From positions 434,001 to 498,000 of the forward strand of contig JAJEHN010000009.1 of NCBI GenBank assembly GCA_022823665.1: DNA of 64,000 bases, written 5' to 3'. Positions 17,442 to 26,737 of this stretch are shown here, one piece after another. Every line of letters begins with the position of its first letter. Positions within the stretch are counted from its first letter, which is position 1. The notes below the pieces were generated by a model. That model did no database searches, was not told where the DNA came from, and saw nothing but the letters and a program-made list of their open reading frames with translations. A program made the position numbers and the translations under genes. This stretch comes from Thermoanaerobaculia bacterium (GTDB lineage Bacteria; Acidobacteriota; Thermoanaerobaculia; Multivoradales; Multivoraceae).

Positions 17442-18725
17442 TCAGTCGTTGCCGAGCAGCCAGGTCTCATCGAAGCTGACGTGCTTGATGCTCTTGCCCT
17501 GGCCGCCGTCGTCGAGCGCGCCGGCGACGTGGTAGCTGTAGGTCACGTGGATGCGGCCGTCGCGGGCCTGAATGACCGACGGGTAGTGGTAGCGGCCGAC
17601 GTCCCTCTCCTCGCGCTCGATGTAGCGCCGGCGCTTGAAGGTCCTTCCCTCGTCCTCGGAGACCGACACCGCGAGCTGGTAACGGCCGTCCGGAATGTCG
17701 TTGTGGACGACGATCCAGCGGCCGCTCGCGAGCTTCAGGACTTCCAGCCCGGCGCCGCTCTCGACCAGGTCGGGGTGATCGCGGGCGATGGTCCAGGTCG
17801 CTCCGAGGTCCCGCGACTCGGCGACGTGGGCGCGCTTGGGCGGCGGGCCGTTGTCGCGCATGTAGGCGACGAGGGTGCCATCGTCACGGAGCGCGAAGGT
17901 GGGCTGGATGTTGCCGCCGCCGATGATCGGCTCGCTCATCGTCCAGGTATGGCCGCCGTCGTCACTGTACGTGGCGGAGGCGAAGCTGAAGCCGTCCGAG
18001 TAGAGTCCCAGGAGCAGCCGCTGGCCGCCCTCGGGCAACGGCAGGACGACCGGATGAGCGCGGGTGAACCAGCCGAGGCGGCGGGTCAGCTTGTCGGCCG
18101 CCTGCTCCAGGTTGCGGGCCGCCCACTGCCGGGCCGACTCCGGTGCGGCCGGATCCCTGGCGTCCGCGAAGCCCAGGCTCCGGAAGTACTCGTCCGTCCT
18201 CTCCGCCACCAGGTCGTGGAAGCCGTCGCCGGGCTTCATGTGGAGCACGTCCTGCCACTGCCACACGGGCGGCCCCGGTCCCTCGAAGTCTGTCGAGACC
18301 TTGACCTTCATCAGCGCGCTTTCCCAGAGATTTGCCTGAATCGTCGGCCAGAACAGCCACAGTCGGTGACCGCCCGCGGCGACCGGCTCGAGCAGGAGGG
18401 TGCAGTTCGTGTCCGGGAAGCCGGGCGTGTCGGCGAGCAGGAACGGCGCGCTCCAGGCGGTGCCGCCGGCCCGGAGGCGGGCGCCCATGATCCGCACGTC
18501 GTCGGACCGGCGTTCGCCCGATCCGTGGAACCAGGCCACGAGCAGGTCGCCGTTCGGGAGTTCGACGACGGAAGAACCGTGGTTGTGCCAGTGCTCGAGC
18601 GGGAAGATGAGTTCTCCCACGGGACCCTGGCCGGCGGCCGGCAGAACCGCGAGAGCGAACAGAAGGACCCCGGGCGCGGTCCGACCGGCAATCCGGGCCG
18701 ACCTACTCCGCGGCAAGGGAGACAC
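17442..18725 (-). CDS. Exo-sialidase / BNR-repeat family protein, exported
   Basis: I start this protein (about 427 residues) at the GTG at 18725, which has GAGGAG seven bases upstream. The frame is open to 18770, but that would overlap the preceding gene more deeply. A hydrophobic export signal follows (GVLLFALAVLPAAGQ). The body is a sialidase-like six-bladed propeller: Asp-box-like turns appear as SDDGGHTW, SRDLGATW and SEDEGRTF, with HYPSVIQARDGRIHVTYSYH near the end. The HNHGSSVVELPNGDLLVAWF block is typical of BNR_2 proteins. Cleavage of sialic acid itself is not shown; related proteins act on other sugars. The start overlaps the PQQ gene by 23 bases, so the two are translationally coupled. 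Confidence 0.8.
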   Translation of the reverse strand: MSPLPRSRSARIAGRTAPGVLLFALAVLPAAGQGPVGELIFPLEHWHNHGSSVVELPNGDLLVAWFHGSGERRSDDVRIMGARLRAGGTAWSAPFLLADTPGFPDTNCTLLLEPVAAGGHRLWLFWPTIQANLWESALMKVKVSTDFEGPGPPVWQWQDVLHMKPGDGFHDLVAERTDEYFRSLGFADARDPAAPESARQWAARNLEQAADKLTRRLGWFTRAHPVVLPLPEGGQRLLLGLYSDGFSFASATYSDDGGHTWTMSEPIIGGGNIQPTFALRDDGTLVAYMRDNGPPPKRAHVAESRDLGATWTIARDHPDLVESGAGLEVLKLASGRWIVVHNDIPDGRYQLAVSVSEDEGRTFKRRRYIEREERDVGRYHYPSVIQARDGRIHVTYSYHVAGALDDGGQGKSIKHVSFDETWLLGND

Positions 18726-20049
18726 GAATGATCTCCTCGTCGTTCCTCGCGACGATGTGGCGGTTGGCATAGGCCGGGTGCGTCCAGTTCACCATCGCGT
18801 CGAAGAGCCGCCGCGGACCGAAGCCGGACTGCGTCGTGGGTTCGATCAGTCTGGCGCGATCGATCTCCTCGTAGCCGTCCCGCGAGAAGCGGGCAATGAT
18901 CAGGTCGCCAAGGTCGTTGTTGACGAACCAGCGGTCGCCGTGCCTGACCATGAAGGCCGCGCCCCAACGGCCCTGGCGGGTCATCCTGTCGCTCTCCCAG
19001 AGCCGTGAGCCATCGGCGGCGTTCAGACCCCGGAGCTGGCCGTAGCTGCAGACCCCGTAGATCGTGTCGCCCTCGAGGATGGGCGTCGTGATCAGGGAGT
19101 GGAGTCCGTCCGTCTCCTCCGGCATCTCGCTCCGACTCTGACCGCGCCAGAGTTCCCGAACTTCGGGCTTCTCGGAGTCGAACTCGAGCAGCAGCGAACC
19201 GCGGTAGAACTGGCTGAAGAGCAGCCGGTCGCCATCGATCACCGGAGTCGTCACGGTCATCCCCGAGGCCACCTCCCAGGGGACGCTCCAGTACACCTCG
19301 CCGGTCGCCGGATTGAGCGAGTTGACCGCCTTCGGCTCCCAGACGATGAGCTGCTCGACGCCGCCGCGCTCGAAGATCATCGGCTGCCCGTAACCCATCT
19401 CCCAGTCGGAGGAAAGCGACCGCCAGACCTCTTCGCCCGTGTGCTTGTCGAAGGCGATCACCTTGCCGTCCGGTTCGGCGCCCACGACCTGGATCAGCAG
19501 GTCGCCGTGGACGAGCGGCGAGCTCGTGAAGCCCCAGATCGTGATGCTGGCATTGCCCTGCTCCACGGAGTCGTAGCTCCAGATCACCTCGCCGGTTTCG
19601 GCCTCAAGCGCGAGCAGGTGGCCGACGGCGCCCATCACGTAGAGCGTGCCGCCGTCGACGGTCGGCGTCGAACGGGGACCGATCGCGTAGCTCTGCTGCA
19701 GCGCCGAGTAGTTCACGTCCCACTCGTGACTCCAGAGCTCCTCGCCGGTCTCCTCGTCGAGCGCCAGGATGCGTTCCTTCCCCGTGATGGCGCGTGTTCC
19801 CTCAATACGCTGCCAGTCCGTGACGAAGACACGGCCGTCCGCGACGACCGGCCCCGAGTACCCGCCGCGAATCGGCTTGCGCCACACGACCTTCAGGCCG
19901 TCCTCCGGGAACCGCTCGAGGATGCCGTCCTCCTGCCACACGCCGGAGCGGTCGGCGCCCCGCCACTGCGGCCAGTCGTCGGCGAAGGCGGGCACCGTCA
20001 ACGTCATCCCCAGCACGATGCCAAGGGTGCGAATCGCTATGGCTTGCAC
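18703..20049 (-). CDS. PQQ-like beta-propeller repeat protein, exported
   Basis: The protein has 448 residues. The GTG at 20049 has GAGGAGG seven bases upstream. A signal peptide (TLGIVLGMTLTVPAFADD) leads into DWPQWRGADRSGV, the opening typical of this acidobacterial and planctomycete family. Repeated blades carry the tryptophan-docking pattern, for example ALDEETGEELWSHEW, ALEAETGEVIWSYD and NAADGSRLWESD. No quinone-coordinating glutamate set of true alcohol dehydrogenases is recognised, so it may be a structural propeller without PQQ. It is the first gene of a leftward operon with the sialidase, serine hydrolase and barrel protein. A paralogue lies at 55271-56641. Confidence 0.85.
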   Translation of the reverse strand: MQAIAIRTLGIVLGMTLTVPAFADDWPQWRGADRSGVWQEDGILERFPEDGLKVVWRKPIRGGYSGPVVADGRVFVTDWQRIEGTRAITGKERILALDEETGEELWSHEWDVNYSALQQSYAIGPRSTPTVDGGTLYVMGAVGHLLALEAETGEVIWSYDSVEQGNASITIWGFTSSPLVHGDLLIQVVGAEPDGKVIAFDKHTGEEVWRSLSSDWEMGYGQPMIFERGGVEQLIVWEPKAVNSLNPATGEVYWSVPWEVASGMTVTTPVIDGDRLLFSQFYRGSLLLEFDSEKPEVRELWRGQSRSEMPEETDGLHSLITTPILEGDTIYGVCSYGQLRGLNAADGSRLWESDRMTRQGRWGAAFMVRHGDRWFVNNDLGDLIIARFSRDGYEEIDRARLIEPTTQSGFGPRRLFDAMVNWTHPAYANRHIVARNDEEIIRVSLAAE

Positions 20050-20148
20050 GTAACGGCCTCCTCGCTGGCGGCGCCCTGCATGGGCGTCGCCCTGTTCCGA
20101 TTGGAGGCGCTACGGTAACAGCAAGTTCCCTGGCCGCCTGCGGCGGCA

Positions 20149-20166
20149 GCCGGCCGGAAGGCCGGC
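20149..20166. repeat. Perfect hairpin GCCGGCC-GGAA-GGCCGGC
   Basis: A 7-bp GC stem closes a GGAA loop, between the glnA stop and the PQQ gene. The core CGGCCGGAAGGCCG recurs inside mcrB near 42560. Its role is unknown. Confidence 0.5.
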
Positions 20167-20174
20167 GCACCGAC

Positions 20175-20225
20175 AACTGGCCTCGCCGGCGGGAGGGCGT
20201 GACGCTCTACCGCCGGCGGCCAGTT
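20175..20225 (-). terminator. Large stem-loop downstream of glnA
   Basis: AACTGGCC..GCCGGCGG pairs with CCGCCGGC..GGCCAGTT: 16 bp interrupted by a 2-base bulge, with a 17-base loop. It starts 17 bases after the glnA stop on the transcribed side. No T-tract follows, but the position and strength fit a glnA terminator. Confidence 0.55.
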
Positions 20226-20242
20226 GCCTGCTCGTTTGAGGC

Positions 20243-21664
20243 CTAGATGTCGTAGTACAGCGCGAACTCGTGCGGATGCGGCCGCAACGCCACCTCCTGG
20301 CACTCGTTCTCCCGCTTGTACGCGATGTGGTTCTCGATCACGTCCTCGTCGAACACGCCGCCCGCCGTGAGGAAGTCGTGGTCCTCCTCGAGAGCGTCCA
20401 GCGCCTCGTCCAGGCTCGCCGGCGTGGTCGGCACGCCCTGGCTCTCCTCCGGCGACAGATCGTAGATGTCGACGTCGAGCGAGCTGCCCGGGTCGATCTC
20501 GTTCTGAATGCCGTCGAGCGCCGCCATCAGGAGCGCAGCGAAGGCGAGGTACGGGTTGCAACTCGGGTCGGGGCAACGGAACTCGACCCGCTTCGCCTTC
20601 GGCGACGGCGAGTACATCGGGATCCGCACCGCGGCGCTCCGGTTGCGCTGCGAGTACACCAGGTTCACCGGCGCCTCGAAGCCCGGCACCAGCCGCTTGT
20701 AGCTGTTCGTCGTCGGGTTGGTGAAGGCGAGCAGCGCCGGCGCGTGCTTGAGCAGACCGCCGATGGCGTGCATCGCCATGTCGGACAGGCCGGCGTAGCC
20801 GTCGCCCGCGAACAGAGGCACTCCATCCTTCCAGAGCGAGAGGTGCGTGTGCATGCCGCTACCGTTGTCCTCGAACAGGGGCTTCGGCATGAAGGTGACC
20901 GTCTTGCCGTGCCGGGCGGCGGTGTTCTTGATGATGTACTTGTAGAGCATCATCGCGTCCGCCATCTCGACCAGCGGCGCGAACCGCAGGTCGATCTCGG
21001 CCTGACCGCCGGTGCCGACCTCGTGGTGCTGGCACTCGGGGTTGAGACCGAGCTCCTCCATCGTGAGGATCATCTCGCTCCGCATGTCCTGGTGCTTGTC
21101 GGTCGGCGGCACCGGGAAGTAGCCCTCCTTGTACCGCGGCTTGTAGCCGAGGTTCGGACCTTCGTCGGCGCCGCTGTTCCAGCGGCCCTCGATCGAGTCG
21201 ACCTCGTAGAAGCCGAAGTTCGGACCGCTGTCGAAACGGACATCGTCGAAGATGAAGAACTCGGCCTCCGGGCCGAAGTAGGCGGTGTCCGCCAGACCCG
21301 TCGACTGCACGTAGGCCTCGGCCGCCCGGGCGACGCCGCGCGGGTCGCGGCCGTAGCTCTCCCGCGTGATCGGATCGACGATGTTGCAGGTCATGACGAG
21401 CGTCTTGTGCTCGAAGTACGGGTCGATGAACGCCGTGTCCGCGTCGGGGACCACCAGCATGTCCGACTCGTTGATCACCTGCCAGCCGCGGATGCTCGAG
21501 CCGTCGAAGCCGAGCCCGTCCTCGAAGGTGCCCTCGTCGACCTCGCGGGCCGGCACCGAGAAGTGCTGCCACAAGCCGGGAAAGTCGGTGAACCGGAAAT
21601 CTACGATCTGGACCCCCTCATCGCGGATCCGATCGAGAATCGACTTGGGGCTTGCTCCTGACAT
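20243..21664 (-). CDS. glnA: Glutamine synthetase, type I
   Basis: Ammonia assimilation enzyme making glutamine from glutamate, ammonia and ATP. The 473-residue protein starts at the ATG at 21664, preceded by AAAGGAG six bases upstream; 28 further upstream codons look untranslated. GSI features are complete: [11 protein letters not shown], the metal and substrate block [24 protein letters not shown], the ATP motif [20 protein letters not shown], and the flexible loop [29 protein letters not shown] aligns with the N-L-Y-D-L-P site of enterobacterial enzymes, so the adenylylation tyrosine is present and control by adenylylation is possible. The C-terminal FALYYDI is typical. It appears monocistronic, with a strong hairpin on each side. 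Confidence 0.97.
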   Translation of the reverse strand: MSGASPKSILDRIRDEGVQIVDFRFTDFPGLWQHFSVPAREVDEGTFEDGLGFDGSSIRGWQVINESDMLVVPDADTAFIDPYFEHKTLVMTCNIVDPITRESYGRDPRGVARAAEAYVQSTGLADTAYFGPEAEFFIFDDVRFDSGPNFGFYEVDSIEGRWNSGADEGPNLGYKPRYKEGYFPVPPTDKHQDMRSEMILTMEELGLNPECQHHEVGTGGQAEIDLRFAPLVEMADAMMLYKYIIKNTAARHGKTVTFMPKPLFEDNGSGMHTHLSLWKDGVPLFAGDGYAGLSDMAMHAIGGLLKHAPALLAFTNPTTNSYKRLVPGFEAPVNLVYSQRNRSAAVRIPMYSPSPKAKRVEFRCPDPSCNPYLAFAALLMAALDGIQNEIDPGSSLDVDIYDLSPEESQGVPTTPASLDEALDALEEDHDFLTAGGVFDEDVIENHIAYKRENECQEVALRPHPHEFALYYDI

Positions 21665-21981
21665 GAAGTTCTCCTTTGCTGTTCCTTGCTGCGGACCGAG
21701 CCGCGCCAAATCTGTTGTGGCCGGGACGCCGCCCGGCCGCACGCTCAAACACGAATCGCCAAGGCCGCGTGTCTATCAGCGCGGCCATGAACTAGGCAAG
21801 CCACGGGCCGGACGCTGCGGATTTCGGTAGCAACGTCCATGCCCAAACCGTGTTCCGGGGAAGAACCGGCCTCCGCGCTGCGAATGAACCGTCCGAACCA
21901 TCCGGCCAGGCCTCACGGAGGCGACAACTCTGTCGTCCGCAGGCCCCTGGATCCCACGTTTCTGTAGCACCGCCTGGGCCG
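21665..21981. other. glnA leader and intergenic region
   Basis: About 317 bases hold the 5' region of glnA and the end of the ybeY-era operon. Apart from the hairpin at 21719-21738 I see no gene. I looked for a sigma-54 element (TGGCAC-N5-TTGC) and did not find a convincing one. Confidence 0.45.
21719..21738. promoter_or_regulatory. Hairpin in the glnA 5' leader
   Basis: GGCCGGG and CCCGGCC form a perfect 7-bp stem around a 6-base loop, about 55 bases before the glnA start codon. It could be a leader attenuator or simply an upstream structure; nothing else indicates its role. Confidence 0.35.
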
Positions 21982-23307
21982 CTACCCGGTCTCCAGGCGG
22001 CTCAGGACGGCCGCATCCTCCCGCCAGCCCGGCTCTGCCCGCACCCGGAGCTCCAGGTAGACCCGCCGCTCCAGGAACTCCTGCAGATCCCGTCGCGCAG
22101 CCGTGCCGATCTCCTTGATCCGCTTTCCCCCCCGGCCGACGACGATCCCCTTGTGGCTCTCCCGGTCGACCAGGATGCTGGCGAGCAGGTCCGTCCGCTT
22201 CTCGCCATCCTCCCAGGCCTCGATGACGACCGCGGTGGTGAACGGCAGTTCGTCGCGCGTCTGCTCCAGCACCTTCTCGCGGATCATCTCCGCGACGAGG
22301 AAGCGCTCTGTGTGGACCGTCAGCAGCTCCGGGTCGTGCCGCGGCTTCCCTGGCGGGAGGTGCCGCCAGAGGAGTTCGAGCAGCTCGTCCACGCCGTCGC
22401 CGGTGAGGGCGGAGACCGGAACAATCTCCTCGAACACGCCGCGGCCGGCATAGCGCTCGATCTCGGGCAGCAGCCGGGGCTTGGCGATCAGGTCGATCTT
22501 GTTCAGCAGGCAGAATATGGGCCTGCCGCGCCCCTCCGCCGCCGCGGCGACGAGATCGAGGGCGCAGGCATCGCCCCGGCCAAACGGCGTCGCCGCGTCC
22601 CGGAGCAGACACACGACGTCGGCTTCCTTGAGCGCTGCCGCGGCGGCATGAACCATCCGCCGGTTCAGGCGGTGCAGGGGCCGGTGCAGGCCGGGCGTGT
22701 CGTGAAACACCATCTGGCCCCGCTCCGTGCTCAGAATCCCGATCAGGCGGTGACGGGTGGTCTGCGGCTTGTCCGAGACGATCGCCAGCTTCTCCCCCAG
22801 CATGCGGTTCATCAACGTCGACTTGCCGGCGTTGGGCCTGCCGACGAGGGCTACCGTGCCGGATCGTTGGGCTTCCGGAACTTGCGACGGCTCCAGGAAG
22901 CGAGCCCGCAGCCGGGTTTCCATCGCCTCCATCTCGCCGCCGTCAGTCTCGTGGTCGTAGCCCAGGCAGTGCAGGATGCCGTGCAGCGTCAGAACCTTGA
23001 GTTCCCGTTCGAGGGAGCTCCCGCCACCGGCGGCGGCGGTCTCGACCGAGATGACGACATCGCCCAGGTGCCGGCCTTCCGGCGTCTCCTCGCCCGGAAA
23101 GGAAAGCACGTCCGTCGCCCTGTCGAGCTGCCGGTACCGGCGGTTCAGCTCCCGCATCTCCTCGTCGTCGACCAGGCGCAGGGTGAACGTCGCCGGCGCC
23201 GGCGCCAGTTCGGCAACCGCCTCGTCCGCCACCGCGCGGAGCCCGGGGAGACACTCGCGGCACCTGGCCTTCACCGGGTCCGCGACCTGCAGATCGATGG
23301 TCGCCAC
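21982..23307 (-). CDS. Fusion of endoribonuclease YbeY and GTPase Era
   Basis: One 441-residue polypeptide carries two ribosome-maturation factors usually encoded separately. Residues 1-135 are YbeY (16S rRNA maturation/quality-control endonuclease), with the zinc motif HGILHCLGYDH at 109-119. Residues about 150-441 are Era, the 30S-assembly GTPase: G1 GRPNAGKS 156-163, G3 DTPG 203-206, G4 NKID 269-272, G5 SAL 299-301, and the C-terminal KH domain with GIVVGRGGKRIKEI at 387-400. Only about 15-20 residues link them, with no stop or frameshift. The gene starts with GTG, 8 bases after the PgpH-like gene, in the order phoH-pgpH-ybeY-era known as separate genes in Firmicutes. Both active sites look intact. 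Confidence 0.93.
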   Translation of the reverse strand: MATIDLQVADPVKARCRECLPGLRAVADEAVAELAPAPATFTLRLVDDEEMRELNRRYRQLDRATDVLSFPGEETPEGRHLGDVVISVETAAAGGGSSLERELKVLTLHGILHCLGYDHETDGGEMEAMETRLRARFLEPSQVPEAQRSGTVALVGRPNAGKSTLMNRMLGEKLAIVSDKPQTTRHRLIGILSTERGQMVFHDTPGLHRPLHRLNRRMVHAAAAALKEADVVCLLRDAATPFGRGDACALDLVAAAAEGRGRPIFCLLNKIDLIAKPRLLPEIERYAGRGVFEEIVPVSALTGDGVDELLELLWRHLPPGKPRHDPELLTVHTERFLVAEMIREKVLEQTRDELPFTTAVVIEAWEDGEKRTDLLASILVDRESHKGIVVGRGGKRIKEIGTAARRDLQEFLERRVYLELRVRAEPGWREDAAVLSRLETG

Positions 23308-23315
23308 CGCCGGCG

Positions 23316-25733
23316 TCAGTCGCTGCCCGGACCGCTCGCGGCGCCGCCGGACAGGACCCGCAGCGAACCGCGGCCGCCGCGGCCGAACTCGAACCCCGGG
23401 TACTCCACTCGATGATGATGCACCGTCTTCAGGACGTTCTGCAGGGTGTAGCGCATCCGCCGGAGGTCGGCGAGCGTCAGATCGGTCTGGCTGAACTGAT
23501 CGTCCTCGAGGATGTCGTTCAGCAGGCGTTCGACCAGCGCACGGATCGACTCCTCCGAGAAGTCTCCGAGCGTACGGCTCGCCGCCTCGACGGTGTCAGC
23601 CACCATCAGCGCGGCCAGCGTCTTGCTCTGGGGCATCGGGCCCGGGTACCGGTACTGGCGTTCGTTGACCTCGTCGCCCGGCTCCGCCTGCTCCTTCGCC
23701 CTGGCCAGGAAGTAGTTCAGCCGGCGCGTACCGTGGTGCTGCTCGATCGCGTCGACGATCGGCTGCGGCAGCCGGTTCTCGCGCGCCAGGCGGGCGCCTT
23801 CCTTGACGTGATCGATGATGATCAGGGAGGACATGGAGGGCGCGAGAGTGTCGTGCGGGTTGTCGCCCTCGCGTTGATTCTCGACGAAGTACTGCGGCCG
23901 AAGCACCTTGCCGATGTCGTGGTAGAGGCCGCCGACATATGCGAGGGTCGGATTCCCGCCGACCGCCTCACAGCAGGCCTTCGCCAGGTGCGCGACCATC
24001 AGGGAATGCTGGAACGTCCCGGGCGCCTCGAACGCCAGGCGTTGCAGCAGCGGCAGGTTCGTGTCGGAGAGTTCCAGCAGCTTGATGTCCGTGGTCCTGA
24101 ACAGCACCGCCTCGAATACCGGAACGGCGAAGCTGACCGCGGCCGCCACCATCAGCCCGCCCAGGAACCCGCAGAGCACCTCGAACCCCCAGACGGCCAC
24201 CGTGACGCCATCCCCGAGCAGCGTCAGCATCGTCACCGAGGCGACGTTGACGAGTCCGACCAGGAGGCCCGCTCTCGTCACCGCGGATCGCCGCTTCAAC
24301 TGGTCGAGCGCGAACACCGCGGCGAGGCTGCCGGTCAGGCAGTAGAGCATCGTGCCGCCGGCCAGCCCGAGCTCCGCGTTCGCCGCCTCCACCCAGCCCA
24401 GCCGGCCGACCAGGACAGAGAAGACGACGCCGGCGAGCAAGCCGGCGCCTCGACCGTAGAGCACCGACACGAGCAGCGCCACCGCCGCGAAGGGGATCGC
24501 GAACACGTAGCTCCGTGCCGAACTCAGGGCCTCGATCGGGAACGAGGCGGCGAGCGCGTCCGCGACCAGGAATCCGACCCGGGTCGCCGCCAGGCCCAGG
24601 ACGAGAATCAGGACGACGCTGCCGAAGTCGCGGCCCTCAACCGCGACCAGGCGCTTGCGGCGAAACGCCACCCACAGGAACGCCACCGCGAGGCCGAGCA
24701 CCAGGGCCGACGCCAGCGGCGACCGAAGGAGGATCAGACTGCTCTCGCTACCGGTCATCTCCCGCAGCAGACGCATCGATTCCGGGTCGACTTCGTCGCC
24801 CTTGCGCACGATGACCTGACCGGCCCGAATCTGGTTGAACACCGGCCCGACGTCCTCCGCCGCGGCGTTACGCCGTTCCTGGGTCTCATTCAGGTTCAGG
24901 TAGACGTTGGGCGCGAGGTTGACCATCAGGAAGTCGACGACCGTTTCCCGCTGGGCCCGCGACCACCCCGCCCAGCGGCCGACCTCCGCCTCCAGGTAGG
25001 CCTCGACCTCGACCGGATAGCCGCGATAGCCGAAGAGGTCGAACTCGACCGACTCCTCGCCGGTCTGCATGTTGTGCAACGTGACGCCCTCGAGGCGGTT
25101 CTGGAGCAGCGTCTCCTTGTTCTCCACGATCCCGGCCCGGAGCAGCAGCCCCACCAGGCGGGTCAGGCGTTCCTCCAGCTCCGCGCCCTCGTCCTCACCG
25201 CCCGTGCGGGCCGCCAGCAGGTCGGCGTGGCCCTCATCGACCCGCAGGCCGCTTCCGACCCTGAGCCGCCGCAACCGCTCCTCCGCCACGTCCTCCTCGG
25301 GCAGGAGCTCGGCCACCTCGTCGAACCCCCGCTCGATCTCAAAGAGGCTCGCGATTCGCGCCTCGACTTCGTCCGCCTGAACGGCGTCGAAGTCGTAGAG
25401 CGGACGGACGTCGGCGCGGGCCCGCTCCTTCAGTTCCTCCGAGGTCTCCTCGTCGAGCAGCAGCACGTCCCGGGTCGCGTGATAGTCGCGGTTCGCGATG
25501 TCTCCCACGCCCAGATCCGGCCGGAAGAAGACCCCCGGCGGCGCCATGATCCAGACGCCGGCCAGGACCATGACGACGACCCAGACGATGTCGCGTTCCA
25601 GCGCGTAGTGCCAAAGGCCGGCGACGGTCACGCGGTCGCCGTGGCGCCGGTACATGCTGCGGCGAAGCCGCTTGCGAGCCTCCCGCCTGCGGTCCGACCG
25701 GCGGCGCTTCGGCGCCTTGACGGCCGCGGTCAC
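23316..25733 (-). CDS. HD-domain phosphohydrolase of the 7TMR-HDED / PgpH type
   Basis: The membrane protein has 805 residues. One transmembrane segment at about 46-70 is followed by an extracytoplasmic 7TM-HDED domain (about 75-320), then roughly seven membrane helices (about 330-550), then a cytoplasmic HD phosphohydrolase domain (about 580-740). HD residues are visible in FQHSLMVAHL, GGLYHDIGKVLRPQYF and IIIDHVKEGARLA. By family this is a cyclic-di-AMP phosphodiesterase (PgpH), which suggests c-di-AMP signalling in this organism; that is inferred from homology. The start GTG overlaps the phoH stop by 4 bases. A basic N terminus (KRRRSDRRREARKRLRRSMY) precedes the first helix. Confidence 0.9.
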   Translation of the reverse strand: MTAAVKAPKRRRSDRRREARKRLRRSMYRRHGDRVTVAGLWHYALERDIVWVVVMVLAGVWIMAPPGVFFRPDLGVGDIANRDYHATRDVLLLDEETSEELKERARADVRPLYDFDAVQADEVEARIASLFEIERGFDEVAELLPEEDVAEERLRRLRVGSGLRVDEGHADLLAARTGGEDEGAELEERLTRLVGLLLRAGIVENKETLLQNRLEGVTLHNMQTGEESVEFDLFGYRGYPVEVEAYLEAEVGRWAGWSRAQRETVVDFLMVNLAPNVYLNLNETQERRNAAAEDVGPVFNQIRAGQVIVRKGDEVDPESMRLLREMTGSESSLILLRSPLASALVLGLAVAFLWVAFRRKRLVAVEGRDFGSVVLILVLGLAATRVGFLVADALAASFPIEALSSARSYVFAIPFAAVALLVSVLYGRGAGLLAGVVFSVLVGRLGWVEAANAELGLAGGTMLYCLTGSLAAVFALDQLKRRSAVTRAGLLVGLVNVASVTMLTLLGDGVTVAVWGFEVLCGFLGGLMVAAAVSFAVPVFEAVLFRTTDIKLLELSDTNLPLLQRLAFEAPGTFQHSLMVAHLAKACCEAVGGNPTLAYVGGLYHDIGKVLRPQYFVENQREGDNPHDTLAPSMSSLIIIDHVKEGARLARENRLPQPIVDAIEQHHGTRRLNYFLARAKEQAEPGDEVNERQYRYPGPMPQSKTLAALMVADTVEAASRTLGDFSEESIRALVERLLNDILEDDQFSQTDLTLADLRRMRYTLQNVLKTVHHHRVEYPGFEFGRGGRGSLRVLSGGAASGPGSD

Positions 25734-26737
25734 CGGCCGTCTTCCTCCCGGGAGCGGGTGCCGTGACGTGCTTCCCAGCGGTCGTACGCGCCGACGATCC
25801 GCTGCACGAGTTCGTGCCGGACGACATCGGAGCGCCCGAAACGCACGAACTCGATGCCCTCCTCGCCCCGGAGCACCTGGAGCGCGTGCTTGAGACCGGA
25901 CTGCTGTCCGGGCGGCAGGTCGATCTGGGTGATGTCGCCGTTGACCACGGCCTTCGAGTTGAAGCCGATGCGGGTCAGGAACATCTTCATCTGTTCCGGC
26001 GTCGTGTTCTGCGCCTCGTCGAGGATGATGAAGCTGTCGTTGAGTGAGCGGCCGCGCATGAAGGCGAGGGGCGCCACCTCGATCACCTCCCGCTCCATCA
26101 TCCGGGACACCTTGTCGAAGCCGATGATGTCGAACAGGGCATCGTAGAGGGGACGCAGGTAGGGATTCACCTTCTCCGCCAGGTCGCCGGGGAGGAAGCC
26201 GAGCTTCTCGCCCGCCTCGACCGCGGGCCTCGCCAGCACGATCCGCCGCACCTTCTGCTCCTTCAGCGCCGACGCCGCGACCGCTACGGCCAAGTACGTC
26301 TTTCCGGTGCCGGCCGGCCCGGTCGAAACGACCAGTTCATGGTCCAGCATAGCGCGCAGGTAGCGCTTCTGGTTCAGGCTGCGCGGCGCGACGAGCCGGC
26401 GCGAAGCCTGAATCAGGGCGCCCGTCCGGAAGAAATCGACCAGGGAAGTCGCCGGTTCCTGGGCCACCACCCGCAGGGCGGTGGCCAGATCGTCGGAGCG
26501 GAGACGGCGGCCTGTCGCGGCCAGGGCGCCGAGATCGGTGAGCAGCCGCTCGGCCGTACCGACCGCAGCTGCCGCACCCTCGATCTGCACGGCGGAACCG
26601 CGTACGCCGAGGGTGACCTCGAGAGCCTTCTCCACGCGTCGCAGGTTCTCGTCGTGGGCGCCGCAGATCGCCTGCACCGATCCCTCGGGCAGGGTCACCT
26701 GCGCCCTGGCCAGCGCTGCCGGCTCAGCTGTAGTCAA
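25730..26737 (-). CDS. PhoH-family ATPase (YbeZ-like)
   Basis: The protein has 335 residues. The PhoH domain (about 115-320) has Walker A GPAGTGKTYLAVA, LARPAVEAGEKLGFLPGD, and Walker B FIILDEAQNTTPEQMKMFLT. The N-terminal 90 residues contain the KH-like segment of YbeZ-type proteins. YbeZ/PhoH proteins accompany YbeY in rRNA processing, and here the gene lies one gene from the ybeY-era fusion. The start codon is TTG within the end of the hydroxyacyl-CoA dehydrogenase gene (14-base overlap). Its stop overlaps the next gene by 4 bases. Confidence 0.93.
   Translation of the reverse strand: MTTAEPAALARAQVTLPEGSVQAICGAHDENLRRVEKALEVTLGVRGSAVQIEGAAAAVGTAERLLTDLGALAATGRRLRSDDLATALRVVAQEPATSLVDFFRTGALIQASRRLVAPRSLNQKRYLRAMLDHELVVSTGPAGTGKTYLAVAVAASALKEQKVRRIVLARPAVEAGEKLGFLPGDLAEKVNPYLRPLYDALFDIIGFDKVSRMMEREVIEVAPLAFMRGRSLNDSFIILDEAQNTTPEQMKMFLTRIGFNSKAVVNGDITQIDLPPGQQSGLKHALQVLRGEEGIEFVRFGRSDVVRHELVQRIVGAYDRWEARHGTRSREEDGR

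Noticed and set aside
21665..21800. Possible sigma-54 promoter for glnA
   Set aside because: The best match, around TTTGGCGCGG, lacks the second half (TTGC) at the right spacing.
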